A DNA stretch of 64,000 nucleotides. Source: Centroberyx gerrardi (taxonomy: Eukaryota; Chordata; Actinopteri; Beryciformes; Berycidae). The position numbers were made by a program, and so were the translations under genes. The notes under the pieces were generated by a model. It made no database searches. It worked only from the letters and a program-made list of their open reading frames with translations, and had not been told where the DNA came from. How positions within the stretch are numbered: the first letter of the stretch is position 1; each line of letters begins with the position of its first letter. Shown one piece after another: positions 1 through 12,952 of this stretch. The stretch lies in contig NC_135999.1 of NCBI RefSeq assembly GCF_048128805.1, forward strand, positions 20,628,949 through 20,692,948, given 5' to 3'.

Positions 1-786
<786 letters not shown>

Positions 787-1400
787 AGACTTCCCAACTT
801 CCCCTTAGTGAAATGGACTTGAGGTGGAATATGTAGCAACGTGCTACCTGTCCACCTGCCTCCTGAGACACATGACCTCACTGGGCAAAGTATTATGTAG
901 AAACCTGAGGTGCGCTTCATTTATTCTATGAGATGCTTTGAATACCTCAAAATACCTCAACACATTTAAGATGCAGTGTATTTTCAAACTACTGATAGGA
1001 GTGCTCTATGCCTCTGTTTGGTCTCCTCTGTGAATATTTAAATAAGGTCAACCTAACAAAGCATTGGGTCCAAGTGTGATATAGCTTTTGTACAGTTAGT
1101 ATGCCTGGAACTTTATTTCGGCCAAAGATAAGGCAGGGTGCATTTAAAAGGTGTGGCATTATGAATAATGATTTGGTTTAGTTTGAAATGAGTGAATTAT
1201 CTGTAAATGAGTGGCTTTGAATGAGTGGGAAGGTATGAGTGAATGACTGTCCAGTTCTCTGCTATTTTGCCTTTATAGTTGCTATTATGGTCATGTTGGT
1301 TACTGTATTGTAACCAACATGCATGTATGTATTGCCTGTTTTTATTGAAGCAATAGATGCTGTAATCGAACATAAATAAAACATGGGCTGAACAACTTGT
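787..1400 (+). other. gcdh: gcdh 3'UTR
   Basis: Non-coding sequence follows the gcdh stop. A canonical AATAAA lies at 1375-1380, so the transcript probably ends near 1395-1400. A second AATAAA near 1673 could serve a longer isoform. The end point is inferred. Confidence 0.6.
1375..1380 (+). promoter_or_regulatory. gcdh: polyadenylation signal AATAAA for gcdh
   Basis: Canonical hexamer about 590 bases after the stop codon, with a T/GT-rich stretch shortly downstream. This is the first AATAAA after the gene. Confidence 0.6.
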
Positions 1401-1846
1401 TTTCTCATTCTCTTACTGTGACTGAGAACTATAACCTGAACTACTGTCCTACTGACAGGGACACAGTCAGCTGTGTATTCTTGCAAAAAACAATGCTTAG
1501 GTGCTCTTCTGTTCACATTGGAATAATTTTTAATATAACATTGGACACTTTTAGAAGCACGTTAGTAAAATGAAAACTTAACTCAATTATCTTCAGTTAT
1601 GTCAGACAAAGAGACAAAAAACCCTTGCGAGACACGACTTTGCCATAAGGCACTGTGTTAATTTAAAAGTGAAATAAAAGGAACAGACTCTGAGGTAATT
1701 TGCACTCAATGAACTGGAAATACAACTGTGTAATAACCAAAATCCCCAGATCTAGAAAGCAGAAAGAGGGATCCAAAAGGAGTATAAACTTCTCTGCTCA
1801 AAGCACATGGACAGATCAGATCAGCTAGTCTGAACTCTCTAACCCA

Positions 1847-2030
1847 GAAATGGAATAGCGAGCCTCGTAATGCAGTAACACATTAACTAGAAATGGAAAT
1901 GGAAATAGTAATGGAATAACCTCATATAGAAATGGAATAGCCTCATAGCAAATGGAGGAACACATTAATTGGAAATGGGAATGGAAATAGAAATGGAACA
2001 GCCTCATAGCAAATGGAGGAACACATCAGT
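1847..2030. repeat. degenerate tandem repeat beside the syce2 stop codon
   Basis: The core CCTCATAGCAAATGGAGGAA recurs at 1941-1960 and 2002-2021, a 61-bp period, separated by GGAAATGG-type runs. A third, weaker copy begins near 1863. The repeat ends about ten bases before the syce2 stop at 2040, so it lies in the syce2 3'UTR or just beyond it. Confidence 0.7.
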
Positions 2031-2039
2031 GACAGTTTG

Positions 2040-3573
2040 TCACTGCTCTGGGGTCTGGCTGAGGGCCAGGCCCGTTCTGAGGCTGGCCAGCGCCTGTCTG
2101 GCTCCCTGCAGCTCATCCCTCAGCTTACTGCAGCTCTCCAGCACCTCAAACAACTCCTGCAGCTTGGCTTGCATGTCATGACTGTTCTCCTCGTAGACGG
2201 TGTACATGTGTTCCTTCATCTGCTGGCACCCCTCTGTCACCTGGGAGAGAGAAAAAAAATAGCCTATTGGTTGTCTATTGGCTTTGACAAAAAAGTGATT
2301 TTGAGACACGGAATTACAATCACTTTATTTACCAGGTACAGTAAATGCACAGGAATTTGTCTTGGCGAGATTGGTGCAAAAACACGCTGATAACGCTGAG
2401 TTTCATAGCACCTACTGACAGTTACACAGACAACAGGACCATACTTAAGTGGAAAGGGACAATGCAAGATATATGATGGACTAGATATGACTAGATATAG
2501 AGTATATGTATCACTCTAAAAACACACATTCAACTTTCAAACACGATGTGCATCCCGGCAAAATGAAAAACAGAACAGTATGGTTGCAGCTGTAGAAAAG
2601 ATATGGTCAGTGCACAGCAATACACTGGAACAAATGTAGTTATACTGAATATAGGATCAGATGCATGAAAGAAGTTTTGAGGGAAAAATAATTTAAATTC
2701 AACCATTTCAATGTATAGTATGTTTTATGGAAATGAGAGTGACCAGTGCATAGAGATAAAACAAAAACTAAAAAACTGTTTAAAATAAACTATATAAAAA
2801 CATATTAAAAAACCCCAATAAAATTGTTTTATCTCTATGGACCAACGTCGTTTGGGCGTAGAGTGAGTACAATAGAGCATCTTGTGAACATGACACACAG
2901 CTATCATGTTAACAGTTAACACAACTACACTAGAACTAGACAGAAAAAGTGGATACCTTCTCCCCTAGCTTCTCCTGGAAGCTGCCCATCACCTTCTGAT
3001 CGTTGGTGCGGCTGTCGTTGATCTTTCCCACCAGGTCCTGCACTCTCCTGCTGATGTCATCTATGCTTGAACTACTGTGAATGTTAACATGCAAGCACAG
3101 TGAATTTCAGGGCATGACAAATTGATTGAAACTACCACTCCTGCTGCAACAAATACTCTTTGGCTTAACCTAAATGTCTTATCTGATGAGGAACAAGAGT
3201 TTCTCATGTGGAGGAAGCGCGAGCAGGTAAACAATGTGGGAAAAGTACTATGCAAACTGCGTAAAGTGAATGGATGTGAGCTTGAGTTCTGCACCTGTCC
3301 TGCTCTTGACTCTGAAGCACGCTCTCACTGGAGGACTGCCCTCTTGATGACTCTTGGTCTGTGCCCAGGCCTTCATCCTTATCTGCCTGTCTTGCCAAGG
3401 ATAATCAAAGAGACAGCTATACATATTTCCATCATCATCAGTTAGACAATGGCAGCCACTGGATATCTGTTATAGAAGTATCTGTGATTTCATATTCCTA
3501 CCTGAGGATCTTCATGCCCGGGTTGAGGAGCTGACTGTGAGGTGGAGGGTCGACTGTCAAAGAAAGAGTCCAT
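2040..3573 (-). CDS. syce2: synaptonemal complex central element protein 2
   Basis: Structural protein of the meiotic synaptonemal complex central element. With TEX12 it forms helical fibres that hold homologues together in prophase I. Four coding exons on the minus strand: 3502-3573 (start ATG at 3573), 3295-3386, 2957-3074 and 2040-2240 (stop TGA). Lengths 72+92+118+201 give exactly 161 codons, so 160 residues; every junction keeps phase with GT donors and AG acceptors. Residues 1-55 are polar and Ser/Gln/Glu-rich, as expected of a disordered N-tail. The rest is a charged coiled coil containing SIDDISRRVQDLVGKINDSR and MQAKLQELFEVLESCSKL, which line up with the conserved SYCE2 core. It is shorter than the human protein (about 218 residues), mainly in the N-tail. 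Position next to gcdh supports the name. An acceptor just before the ATG (near 3643) suggests a further 5'UTR exon. Confidence 0.9.
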
Positions 3574-3644
3574 TTTCCAGGTCTAGAAAAGTCCTGCCTG
3601 ATTTTGAGCGGCTGACTTTGAATTTAAAGAACGTCACACCTGTT

Positions 3645-4600
3645 TAAAATAAAACATTGGAAAATAATAACCGCAATAATAATTTCATTTAAATTTCTGC
3701 AAACCACATGAACTGTGAGATTAGCAGGATTTACCAAGAATTAATTCACTGATAAATGCTTTCACCAACAACCAACACCAACACCTTTAGCCTCAACTCA
3801 ACTCTGTAAAAGCTAACATTGTTATCTAGGCTACTTAAGCTAGCTGCAAACAGCCACTTGGCCAAAATAAAAAAAAATAAAAAATATATATTGTGCTGGT
3901 AATGTTGGCTACGTACAGTAGTAGAAATTATGGTATCAGTGAACATAAAATAGATTGTTTGACTTTCTCTAATAACATTACATACAATTTTAGATGAGCT
4001 TCAGTGGATAGACCAACGCTAGCTAACCGCTAAGCTAGTTGGTCACTCTGTTGCCTGGATGTAGCCATCTGTCTGAATCGCTGTCAACCACGCCCATATC
4101 ATTTTAATTTTCATTTCAATTTGGGTTTTTGCTGCTTACAGTGACATTTATGTTGATGTTGCTGTGAGACCAGGGTCTCTATGTGTTCAAATCTAACTGT
4201 GAACGAGATTGTGTATTATCAATCTTCTCTCTTAATCTTAATCTTTCCTGTTTTTGTCTCAGCCACATTTTATAAGGATTTCAGCAAGAAGCTACACTTA
4301 TACTCTCGGTACTGAAGTCCTGTATAAATGTCACATCAAAACTCTAAAGCATTGCATAAATTAACTATGTAGGCCTATTCATGCTTAATATCTAGGGAAT
4401 GTCATATCACATAACTTTATCTTAAGTAGGCCTAAGTAAAGCAGGTAGGCTAAGGTTTTGTGATTTTTATGTAAATAATTAGCGATTTAAAAAAACAATA
4501 GGATGATATTGGATCTTTGGGCAGCGTGAAAATGCATGTCAGTTTTATGGAAAAAAAAAAAAAAAAACACTGGTTGCGGATTGGGATGAGGGAATGATTG
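3645..4600. other. syce2 upstream / intergenic region
   Basis: No coding exon is visible. It should contain the syce2 5'UTR exon and promoter; GC-containing sequence near 4050-4095 (ACGCCCAT, GTTGCCTGG) is the most promoter-like part. A run of 17 A lies at 4551-4567. Confidence 0.4.
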
Positions 4601-4720
4601 ATCGTGGCCTATGATTGGCTGATTGGAAGTTGAAACCCCGCCCACTCCTGACACTGCTCTGCCACAGTCTGGATTATTTCAGCACCGCGGACAGCGGACA
4701 CCGGACAAGCAGAGAAGGTG
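4580..4720 (+). promoter_or_regulatory. NF-Y / GC-box promoter of the unnamed membrane-protein gene
   Basis: Inverted CCAAT boxes (ATTGG) lie at 4580-4584, 4614-4618 and 4622-4626, the last two 8 bases apart, followed by a GC box CCCCGCCCA at 4636-4644. A GC-rich stretch at 4680-4717 ends in AGAAG before GTG, a possible first-exon donor. A matching acceptor CAACAG ends at 5092, just upstream of the start codon. Site identities are motif-based and the transcription start is inferred. Confidence 0.5.
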
Positions 4721-5148
4721 TTTGAAATGACTTGGTGGATGATGAACAAATAATAATATATTTTTAAAAAAAGATTAATCACTGTGTATAAACATGTTTG
4801 TGAACTGGCACTAGTTCTTGTAAAGATCCCTATGCGTTTCGCCTAGGGCAGCAACAGCTTGGTCTTGACAGGTAGGTGAACTTCTTATAGCCTATCAGTG
4901 CTGTTTATTTGTCCTTTTTGCCTTGAGTGTTATAGATAATTCACTCAATATACCCACCCTAACAAGTAGATAAAACGGGGCATTCCCATAGCTATTTGAG
5001 CATGTGAATTGTGCACTTCAGTCTGCTTTAGCCAGAATCACAAAATTTAACAATAACAGCAATAACTGTAAAGATTTTTTTTCCATCAACAGGCCTATCA
5101 TTCACTCTGCTCATCTGAGAACCTACTGAGACTTCCCTAAACGGATAA

Positions 5149-6979
<1,831 letters not shown>

Positions 6980-6981
6980 GG

Positions 6982-7030
6982 CACACACACACACACACAC
7001 ACACGCACACACACACACACACACACACAC
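6982..7030. repeat. (CA)n microsatellite immediately after a stop codon
   Basis: About 24 CA units, interrupted once by CG, starting two bases after the TGA at 6977-6979. Confidence 0.95.
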
Positions 7031-7825
7031 GACACAGGACCTAAGACCTTCTGTACCTCAGTCACCAAAGACACAATACTCCGGCCAGGTGTCAACATCT
7101 GAAGATGGTTACTCTTTCTTAGCTGTTCCTTTTTTTGGTTTTCACTTTCATCTTTTGTTGATTCATTCGGTTTGTGTATCTTACCAGCTCAAGCAACTCC
7201 TAGTTTTAACCACTGAATCAGGTTTTAGCCCACCTACTTTTTAAAGGAGCTGGGAAAGAGGATTGGTTTCTGGGAAAAATCTCATGAAATTTGCTGCCCA
7301 TTCAGTGAGTGAAACCAAATAAGAAACAACATCATATAAGAAAAAAACCTCAACGACTCTCATGTGACTTCATGGTGTGCATCGCCCACAGAGGTTACAG
7401 TAAATGCCGGGGATTCCCCAGCACTCTGAACTGATGAAGCTTCTCGGATGAGTCTTTGTTTTTATTTTTTGGACATCATATGGCCTATATCAACTTGTAT
7501 GTATCGGAGCTTTTTATATGTTTTACATCAATTTGACTGAAGGCATACAAGCATTGACCTAGGCCAATGAATCTGTATGGATGGATTTACTTTTGTTAGA
7601 ATAACTGGCTGGCTGATGAACCCGCTAGAATACATGGTACTAATCTACTCTACTTGACCAAGACAGAAACAAGCAGCAAATTTTTTCAGGATCACTCAGG
7701 AACTTGAGGATGTTTCTATACAACTTTCTATACAACTTCACTGTTTTTGTTTCTTTTTTTGCTGAGGACGGTGATGGTGGAAAGCTACATTGGTACGGAA
7801 GCACAGGGACAAGGAGACACTCAGT

Positions 7826-7931
7826 GGGACAGTCAATGGGACAATCAGGACAGCCAATGGGACAGTCAATGGGACAATCAGAACAGTCAATGGGACAGTC
7901 AATGGGACAATCAGGACAGTCAATGGGACAG
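7826..7931. repeat. 33-bp minisatellite, three copies
   Basis: Three 33-bp units start at 7826, 7859 and 7892, each made of sub-repeats GGGACAGTCAAT, GGGACAATCAGG and a 9-mer, differing by one to three bases, plus a partial fourth unit. The period is a multiple of three and the unit lacks stops in several frames, which creates spurious open frames on both strands. Confidence 0.9.
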
Positions 7932-8650
7932 CTTTCACTTGTTAATATTCCATTGGATTTGTGGCAAGTTAGCATTATCATTATTCCCCTTTTCACCAGA
8001 CTCACTTGTCATGTCAGACCATATTATTACATTTACAAAACTGAAAAAATGTAGTTGAGTTGAATAGTCTCAGAGAGAACACAGAATATATTCAACACAA
8101 ATTAATCAGACAGTTTTTAAATATAATTTGTTCTTTCTTGACTATGAACAGGGATGTGTCATCAAAAGTTTCAGTGAACTCACAGATCCAATCCAATCTT
8201 TATGCTTTACTGTTTTGTTTGAATGATAGGAAATGCAATTGCAAATTTCCAAAGTGACAATCTAAAATATATTATGCATTGTGAAATTTTAGAAGATATT
8301 GTTTTATTAATAACTGAAGAGAAATGAAGAAGAGTGTGAGAGAATGGAGAAGTGTGCACCTTACACAATGGCCAAGTGTTTGGAGTGATTGAATTGCTGT
8401 TTATAAAGGTTTTTGAGTTAATTGAATGGTAAAGGTTTGTGTGAATTATGGTGTCTAATAAGAAACTGTTTGCCAACACCTTTGTCTTATTCTGATACCA
8501 AAGATATCTCCAGGCCTTAGGAGGATTGGCTTAGCTGATTAACTGAGAGGGTGCAGTTAATTCAATTAGTGGAAGTGACTGCGTTCAGGTGGGTGTGTGT
8601 GCTACCGGAAATAGAGAAATAAAGAAATAAAGCTTTAGCATCATGCACAA

Positions 8651-9665
8651 GATTCATTCAATGTAGCATGAAAGCTCTAGACAAAGAGTGATGACCCCCA
8701 CTTCTCTATTTTGGTAAAAAAATAAAAAATAAAAAATAAATAAAGTCAGGCTGCAAAATCTTAATTTCAAAACATTTACTGAATGCTGTATGTTGTGTCT
8801 AAAGCCACAGAAATGTGATACAGTATAGCCTTGCCTTTGGTGTGTAATTCAATCAAGTCATTATAATAATATGATAATGTATATTTAGGACGTGACTGCA
8901 GAAGCCATATGAGTTTCCTATTCTCTCATTTGTACTTGTTTGTTGCCATTTTAAAAAAGACAGTGTAACACAACTCAAAAACAGATTTTGTTTTATAATT
9001 TTAGGGAATTCTCATTGAGTTAACATTGCTCATTCTGTCTGTGAACCACAGACTGACTGAGGTCTGTGAGGGACAGAGATTAGGGAGAGAAGATTACCCA
9101 TGCAGCTTAGCCTCTAATACAGCGTCCCTTTATTACTTTTGAGCCACGGACTCAGATAATCGGGCAGCAGCAGCTCCATCTGAGTGGAGGAACTTCAGAA
9201 ACTTGCATGGGATGAGAGCTTAACTAACAGGAAATTGCTATTCTGGTTGTGGGAGAGGATTGATATTGCCATAGATCTAACTCTAAGTTGCAGAGGAAAT
9301 GACGCACAGCCTTAGGCCAAGATTTTCTCTTAAATGAGGCCCATCTATTGGTCCAGGGTTTGTAAGAGCTGAGTGAAGCGTTGAAGTGGAGTCAGTGATG
9401 ATTGGGTCGCTGAAGGGAAAGGAGAGCTAAGAGCCTGGGGTGTCATGTGGGTCTGGAGATATGAGTGTGGGCGTCATTTGAATCCAAAGCTGCAGGATTG
9501 GGTTGTGTTTGTGATGTTGGCCTTTCATGACAGCTGGTTGTTTAGATTATTGGCGGTCTGGGCAGAAGTCACCTTGGTGTTCTCAATGACGATAGAGAGA
9601 TCTTTCACATGATGGGATTTGCCAGGGAAGGAGAGCATGGGTTATTAGGAAGTTAACAGTGTAAT
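8651..9665. other. intergenic, nothing recognised
   Basis: AT-rich DNA with a short A/T-rich run near 8716-8745. No exon, RNA gene or clear repeat was recognised. Confidence 0.5.
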
Positions 9666-9669
9666 GTGG

Positions 9670-9795
9670 AGGCATGGCTTAGTGTTTAGCGCTGTCACCT
9701 CACAGACAGAAGGTTCAGGGTTCAATTCCTTTCTGTGTGGAATTTGCAAGTTCTCCCCATGTTAGCATTGGTTTCCTCTGGGGTGCTCCGGTTAA
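9670..9795 (+). repeat. tRNA-derived SINE, 5' portion
   Basis: Contains an A-box-like TGGCTTAGTGT and a B-box GGTTCAATTCC about 45 bases apart, followed by TTTCTGTGTGGAATTTGCA and GTTCTCCCCATGTTAGC. These belong to a very common fish SINE, also seen at 59.4 kb. The 3' body is absent, so this copy is truncated. Confidence 0.65.
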
Positions 9796-10548
9796 AAATG
9801 ACATGTGGCTTTCAAATACATACAACCAATACAAAATCTATAAGTTAAATGTAAGTTTATAAATATGGCTCATCGGTTGTTTCTTGGAGAAGATACAGGG
9901 TCTGCTAATCGTATTTCCTCAGGGAAGAGATCTTATCCCGCTAAGCCCCACAATGACACTGTGAGAGATGCATTGTCAACAATGCACTCAACTGGAAAAG
10001 AAGGCTTAATGTGGGGCTAATAAGGACTTGAGGAAGGTCGGACAGCATCAGTGAGGAGGTAAGACACTGGAAGGCTCCAGAACGTGGATGCTAATGCTAA
10101 TGGATGCTGATGAGGGATTCAAAACATTTGATTACTTTTGTCTTAACTTTATTTTTATTTTTTTAATTGAGGACCCCTGGATGTCCCCAAACCCTACTTT
10201 GGGAACCACTGGCAACTGATCCTAGATCAACACATTTGCCCCTAGATGCATATAATGAAATCCCAAAAAGTGTGTGCCCATCGGTCTGTCAGGTGCCAAC
10301 CCAGTGAGGCCTCCTTTCAGTCTGTTTTGCGTCAGTCAGCGCAAGTGATCCTTCCCTGTCCTTGATCCCCAGTTGACAGTTGACCCTCTGCTGATTGGCC
10401 GTGACTCAGTGAGTTTAGCCACCTGTTCCTAGGTCAGTCCAACTCTCCGTCTGATCCTGCATGACTTTCACACAAGCTGTAACCCATCCTGACTGGATCA
10501 GGGTGACGCACGTAAAGACTGTCAGTAACCTTACAGCAGCAAAGTTGT
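9796..10548. other. intergenic, nothing recognised
   Basis: No coding exon or RNA gene seen. Confidence 0.45.
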
Positions 10549-11142
10549 GGTAAGACCAGTGGTGTAGTCTACGTGATACGCAGGTATACGCCGTATACCC
10601 ACTAAGAAAGCTCCAGGATTTCCGTATACCCACTTAAAAATGCGCAAGAATACGTAACAATATAGTTTTGTGACAGAACTTTCACTTTAGTGATTTTGTT
10701 TCGCAAATACCGGGTAGAGTACAACTGCAATAAAATACGTTTTGCAGGGGAAGGCATCTCCTCCATTCACACTTCCATTCATAAAATTCACCCTGTGCGC
10801 TCTGTCTGTTACGAAGCGCGGAACGTGGTGGCTTCCCATACAGGAGGGGCTTTGAGTTTGGCCGTGGCCCGTGACCTAGACCTGACGTCACCTACCAACG
10901 AACACAGTTGCTTGACGGTCATTTCCCCGGCTCGACAGTAGCTCTGTAGCGTTGCAAGTTTAAAATTAGCTAACGTTGATGTAGAATCACTATTCTATAG
11001 TATTGTAGCATACTAAAGGAGATATGCGTTAGTGAGTGTGGTGGTGCTTATGGGGTGTCGCTCCGGGACGTGTGTACGAGGCTGGGAGGGAATCATCACA
11101 GTATACCCACTACAAAAACTAGACTACACCACTGGTTAAGAC
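10549..11142. mobile_element. non-autonomous hAT-like transposon (578 bp) with target-site duplication
   Basis: The element spans 10557-11134. It starts CAGTGGTGTAGTCTA and ends with the inverse TAGACTACACCACTG, and the motif GTATACCCACT lies just inside both ends in inverted orientation. Flanks are GGTAAGAC (10549-10556) and GTTAAGAC (11135-11142), an 8-bp duplication with one mismatch. Termini of CAGTG type and an 8-bp duplication fit the hAT superfamily. Only an 83-codon frame lies inside (10690-10941), so no transposase is encoded. Confidence 0.78.
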
Positions 11143-12740
11143 AGGGGAAAGTGGGAATCTATGACTTTAAAGAACCATTAAAGAATGGTATTACAGTATA
11201 TCCTGACCTAAAATTCAGGAAAGTTTGACCAATATTGTGTACCAAATGTTAAACAATTAGACACATCACAAGAAAGAGGGAGAGAACATGGAAAAAAAAC
11301 TGTTCTGGGTCTCTGCTCTGCCCCCAGGTTCATTTTCATTGGTGGGCTGAGCTCATCCTGATGGCAGTTGCTGCCAAGATGCTCTCATCCAGCCTAATCC
11401 TCTGTTGGCAGGCCAGGTTGACCTGCAGCTGACAAAGGAGCCATGCATGTGGAAGCCTTGATCTCTTACCCGACCTGCGGTAGCCTGTAGCAAACCATAC
11501 CAGCATTTAAACTCTCCAGATGTGTCCTATGACCGGCATCACAATTGTGTCTCACATTTAAGGGCTGGTTGACAGGACCAAAATGTATCATTTTTCATAT
11601 TTGTGATCTTTTTTAAAAAATTTGAATGTTGAGTAATATCTTGAAATACAGAATACCTCTTAGCCGTACCTTTATGCCTGTGATTGTATTTTTCACTATC
11701 ATGCACTTCTCACTGATTCATAAGAAAATTCACCACAGACACAAAACAGGAATGAGTGGCACTAAAAACTCTGGATAAACAGCAAAACGTTTTTGCGAAA
11801 GGGATTGCTTGATTCCATCTGGTGGCCATTCTGAGGAATACAAAGCAAAATATTGATAGTGGCCTATGGGTAAACCCTGTTTTTGAACCATGATCTTCAT
11901 TTGGACTATTTCTGGGAGAGCCTGTAACTCACAAAATGTGGTTTGTGTCTTAAAGAAATATCTAAATTGAATGAAAACCTGCAGTTAAAATTAAGCGTCA
12001 ATAGAGCAGATGCATGAAGATGGCTCTTGGTTTTATGCCATTCATAGTGCCAAGCATCCAAATGTGAACATCTGCCAGAGTATATCAGGAAGAGAGCTTA
12101 TAGCCATTACAAGCTCTAGGAATGCAATTAGGTAGTATATAACTGCGTAATAAAGTCCATAACATGCTTACTTTCCCCTGATGCAGTTATGGTTGCCCCA
12201 CTTTGGTCCTATGACCGACCGAGCACAGTACAGGTCAACCAGTATGCTTGTCCAATCACAAGTTTGAGGATCATAGACCTACAAGACTAATATCGTTTAG
12301 ACCAAGCATGCAGCCCTACCTAGTGTTTATCAACTAAGAACAAGGCTGGATATAATTTCCTGATGTGGGAACAAGTAAGGCAGTTTTTTCCCCCCATGCA
12401 AAAAAAAAACAAAAAAAAAAAAGTTTTGAACATGCTGAGCCCATTATCAAAATTTACATACCAGCTGACCCCAATATCTAACAAAGCAACCAGAAAAGAG
12501 TTTAAACAGTTTCAGTTCCTCCTGCATACCTTTGCCCATTCACACTCCTTGTCATATCTTGCATTTACCACAAGCCAGAAATCATAACTGCTTCAAAGTC
12601 AAACAAGGACATCATTAGTAGGTAAAACCCAGCTTATGGCGGAAGGAAAAAATAAATAAACCACTGTAGCTTTTGAGAAATAGCCTGTGGTGTGACAAGA
12701 CCAGTCAGTCACTGGACTGAGTGACAGGACACAGCTTCTT
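11143..12740. other. intergenic region downstream of acp5
   Basis: No exon or RNA gene recognised. Short A-rich runs lie near 12403-12421. Confidence 0.45.
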
Positions 12741-12751
12741 TATAAACAGTA

Positions 12752-12757
12752 TTTATT
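12752..12757 (-). promoter_or_regulatory. acp5: polyadenylation signal for acp5
   Basis: AATAAA on the minus strand, about 200 bases after the acp5 stop codon. Confidence 0.6.
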
Positions 12758-12952
12758 CACTTCATACAATAAAATCTTGCTGGAACATCTAAAACTTCTC
12801 TTCATCCTCATTTTTTAAAACATTCATATTAATGGCCATCAAATGCTAATGCCAAAGTTTAAAAGTAAACTTACTGAATGGCAGCCACCATCTTGAGCTT
12901 CAACTAGACAAAACACTCACAACACAGTATATAACAGACCACTCCGGTGTTC

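Larger units (their letters stand above)
6980..8650 (+). other. probable 3'UTR of the membrane-protein gene
   Basis: No coding signal follows the stop at 6979. The first clear polyadenylation hexamers on this strand are AATAAA at 8618-8623 and 8626-8631, giving a 3'UTR of about 1.65 kb that would include a CA microsatellite and a 33-bp minisatellite. The extent is inferred only from the hexamers. Confidence 0.35.

Noticed and set aside
1825..2030. Array checked as a possible CRISPR-like array
   Set aside because: Irregular period and degenerate units in a vertebrate gene 3' region; a simple tandem repeat.
7640..8058. Five overlapping frames of 66-121 codons
   Set aside because: Created by the 33-bp minisatellite, which lacks stops in several frames on both strands.
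9670..9795. Possible tRNA gene (A- and B-box spacing)
   Set aside because: No cloverleaf acceptor pairing; followed by SINE body sequence, so it is a tRNA-derived SINE.
10690..10941. 83-codon frame inside the hAT-like element
   Set aside because: Far too short for a transposase and without hAT dimerisation or zinc-finger motifs.
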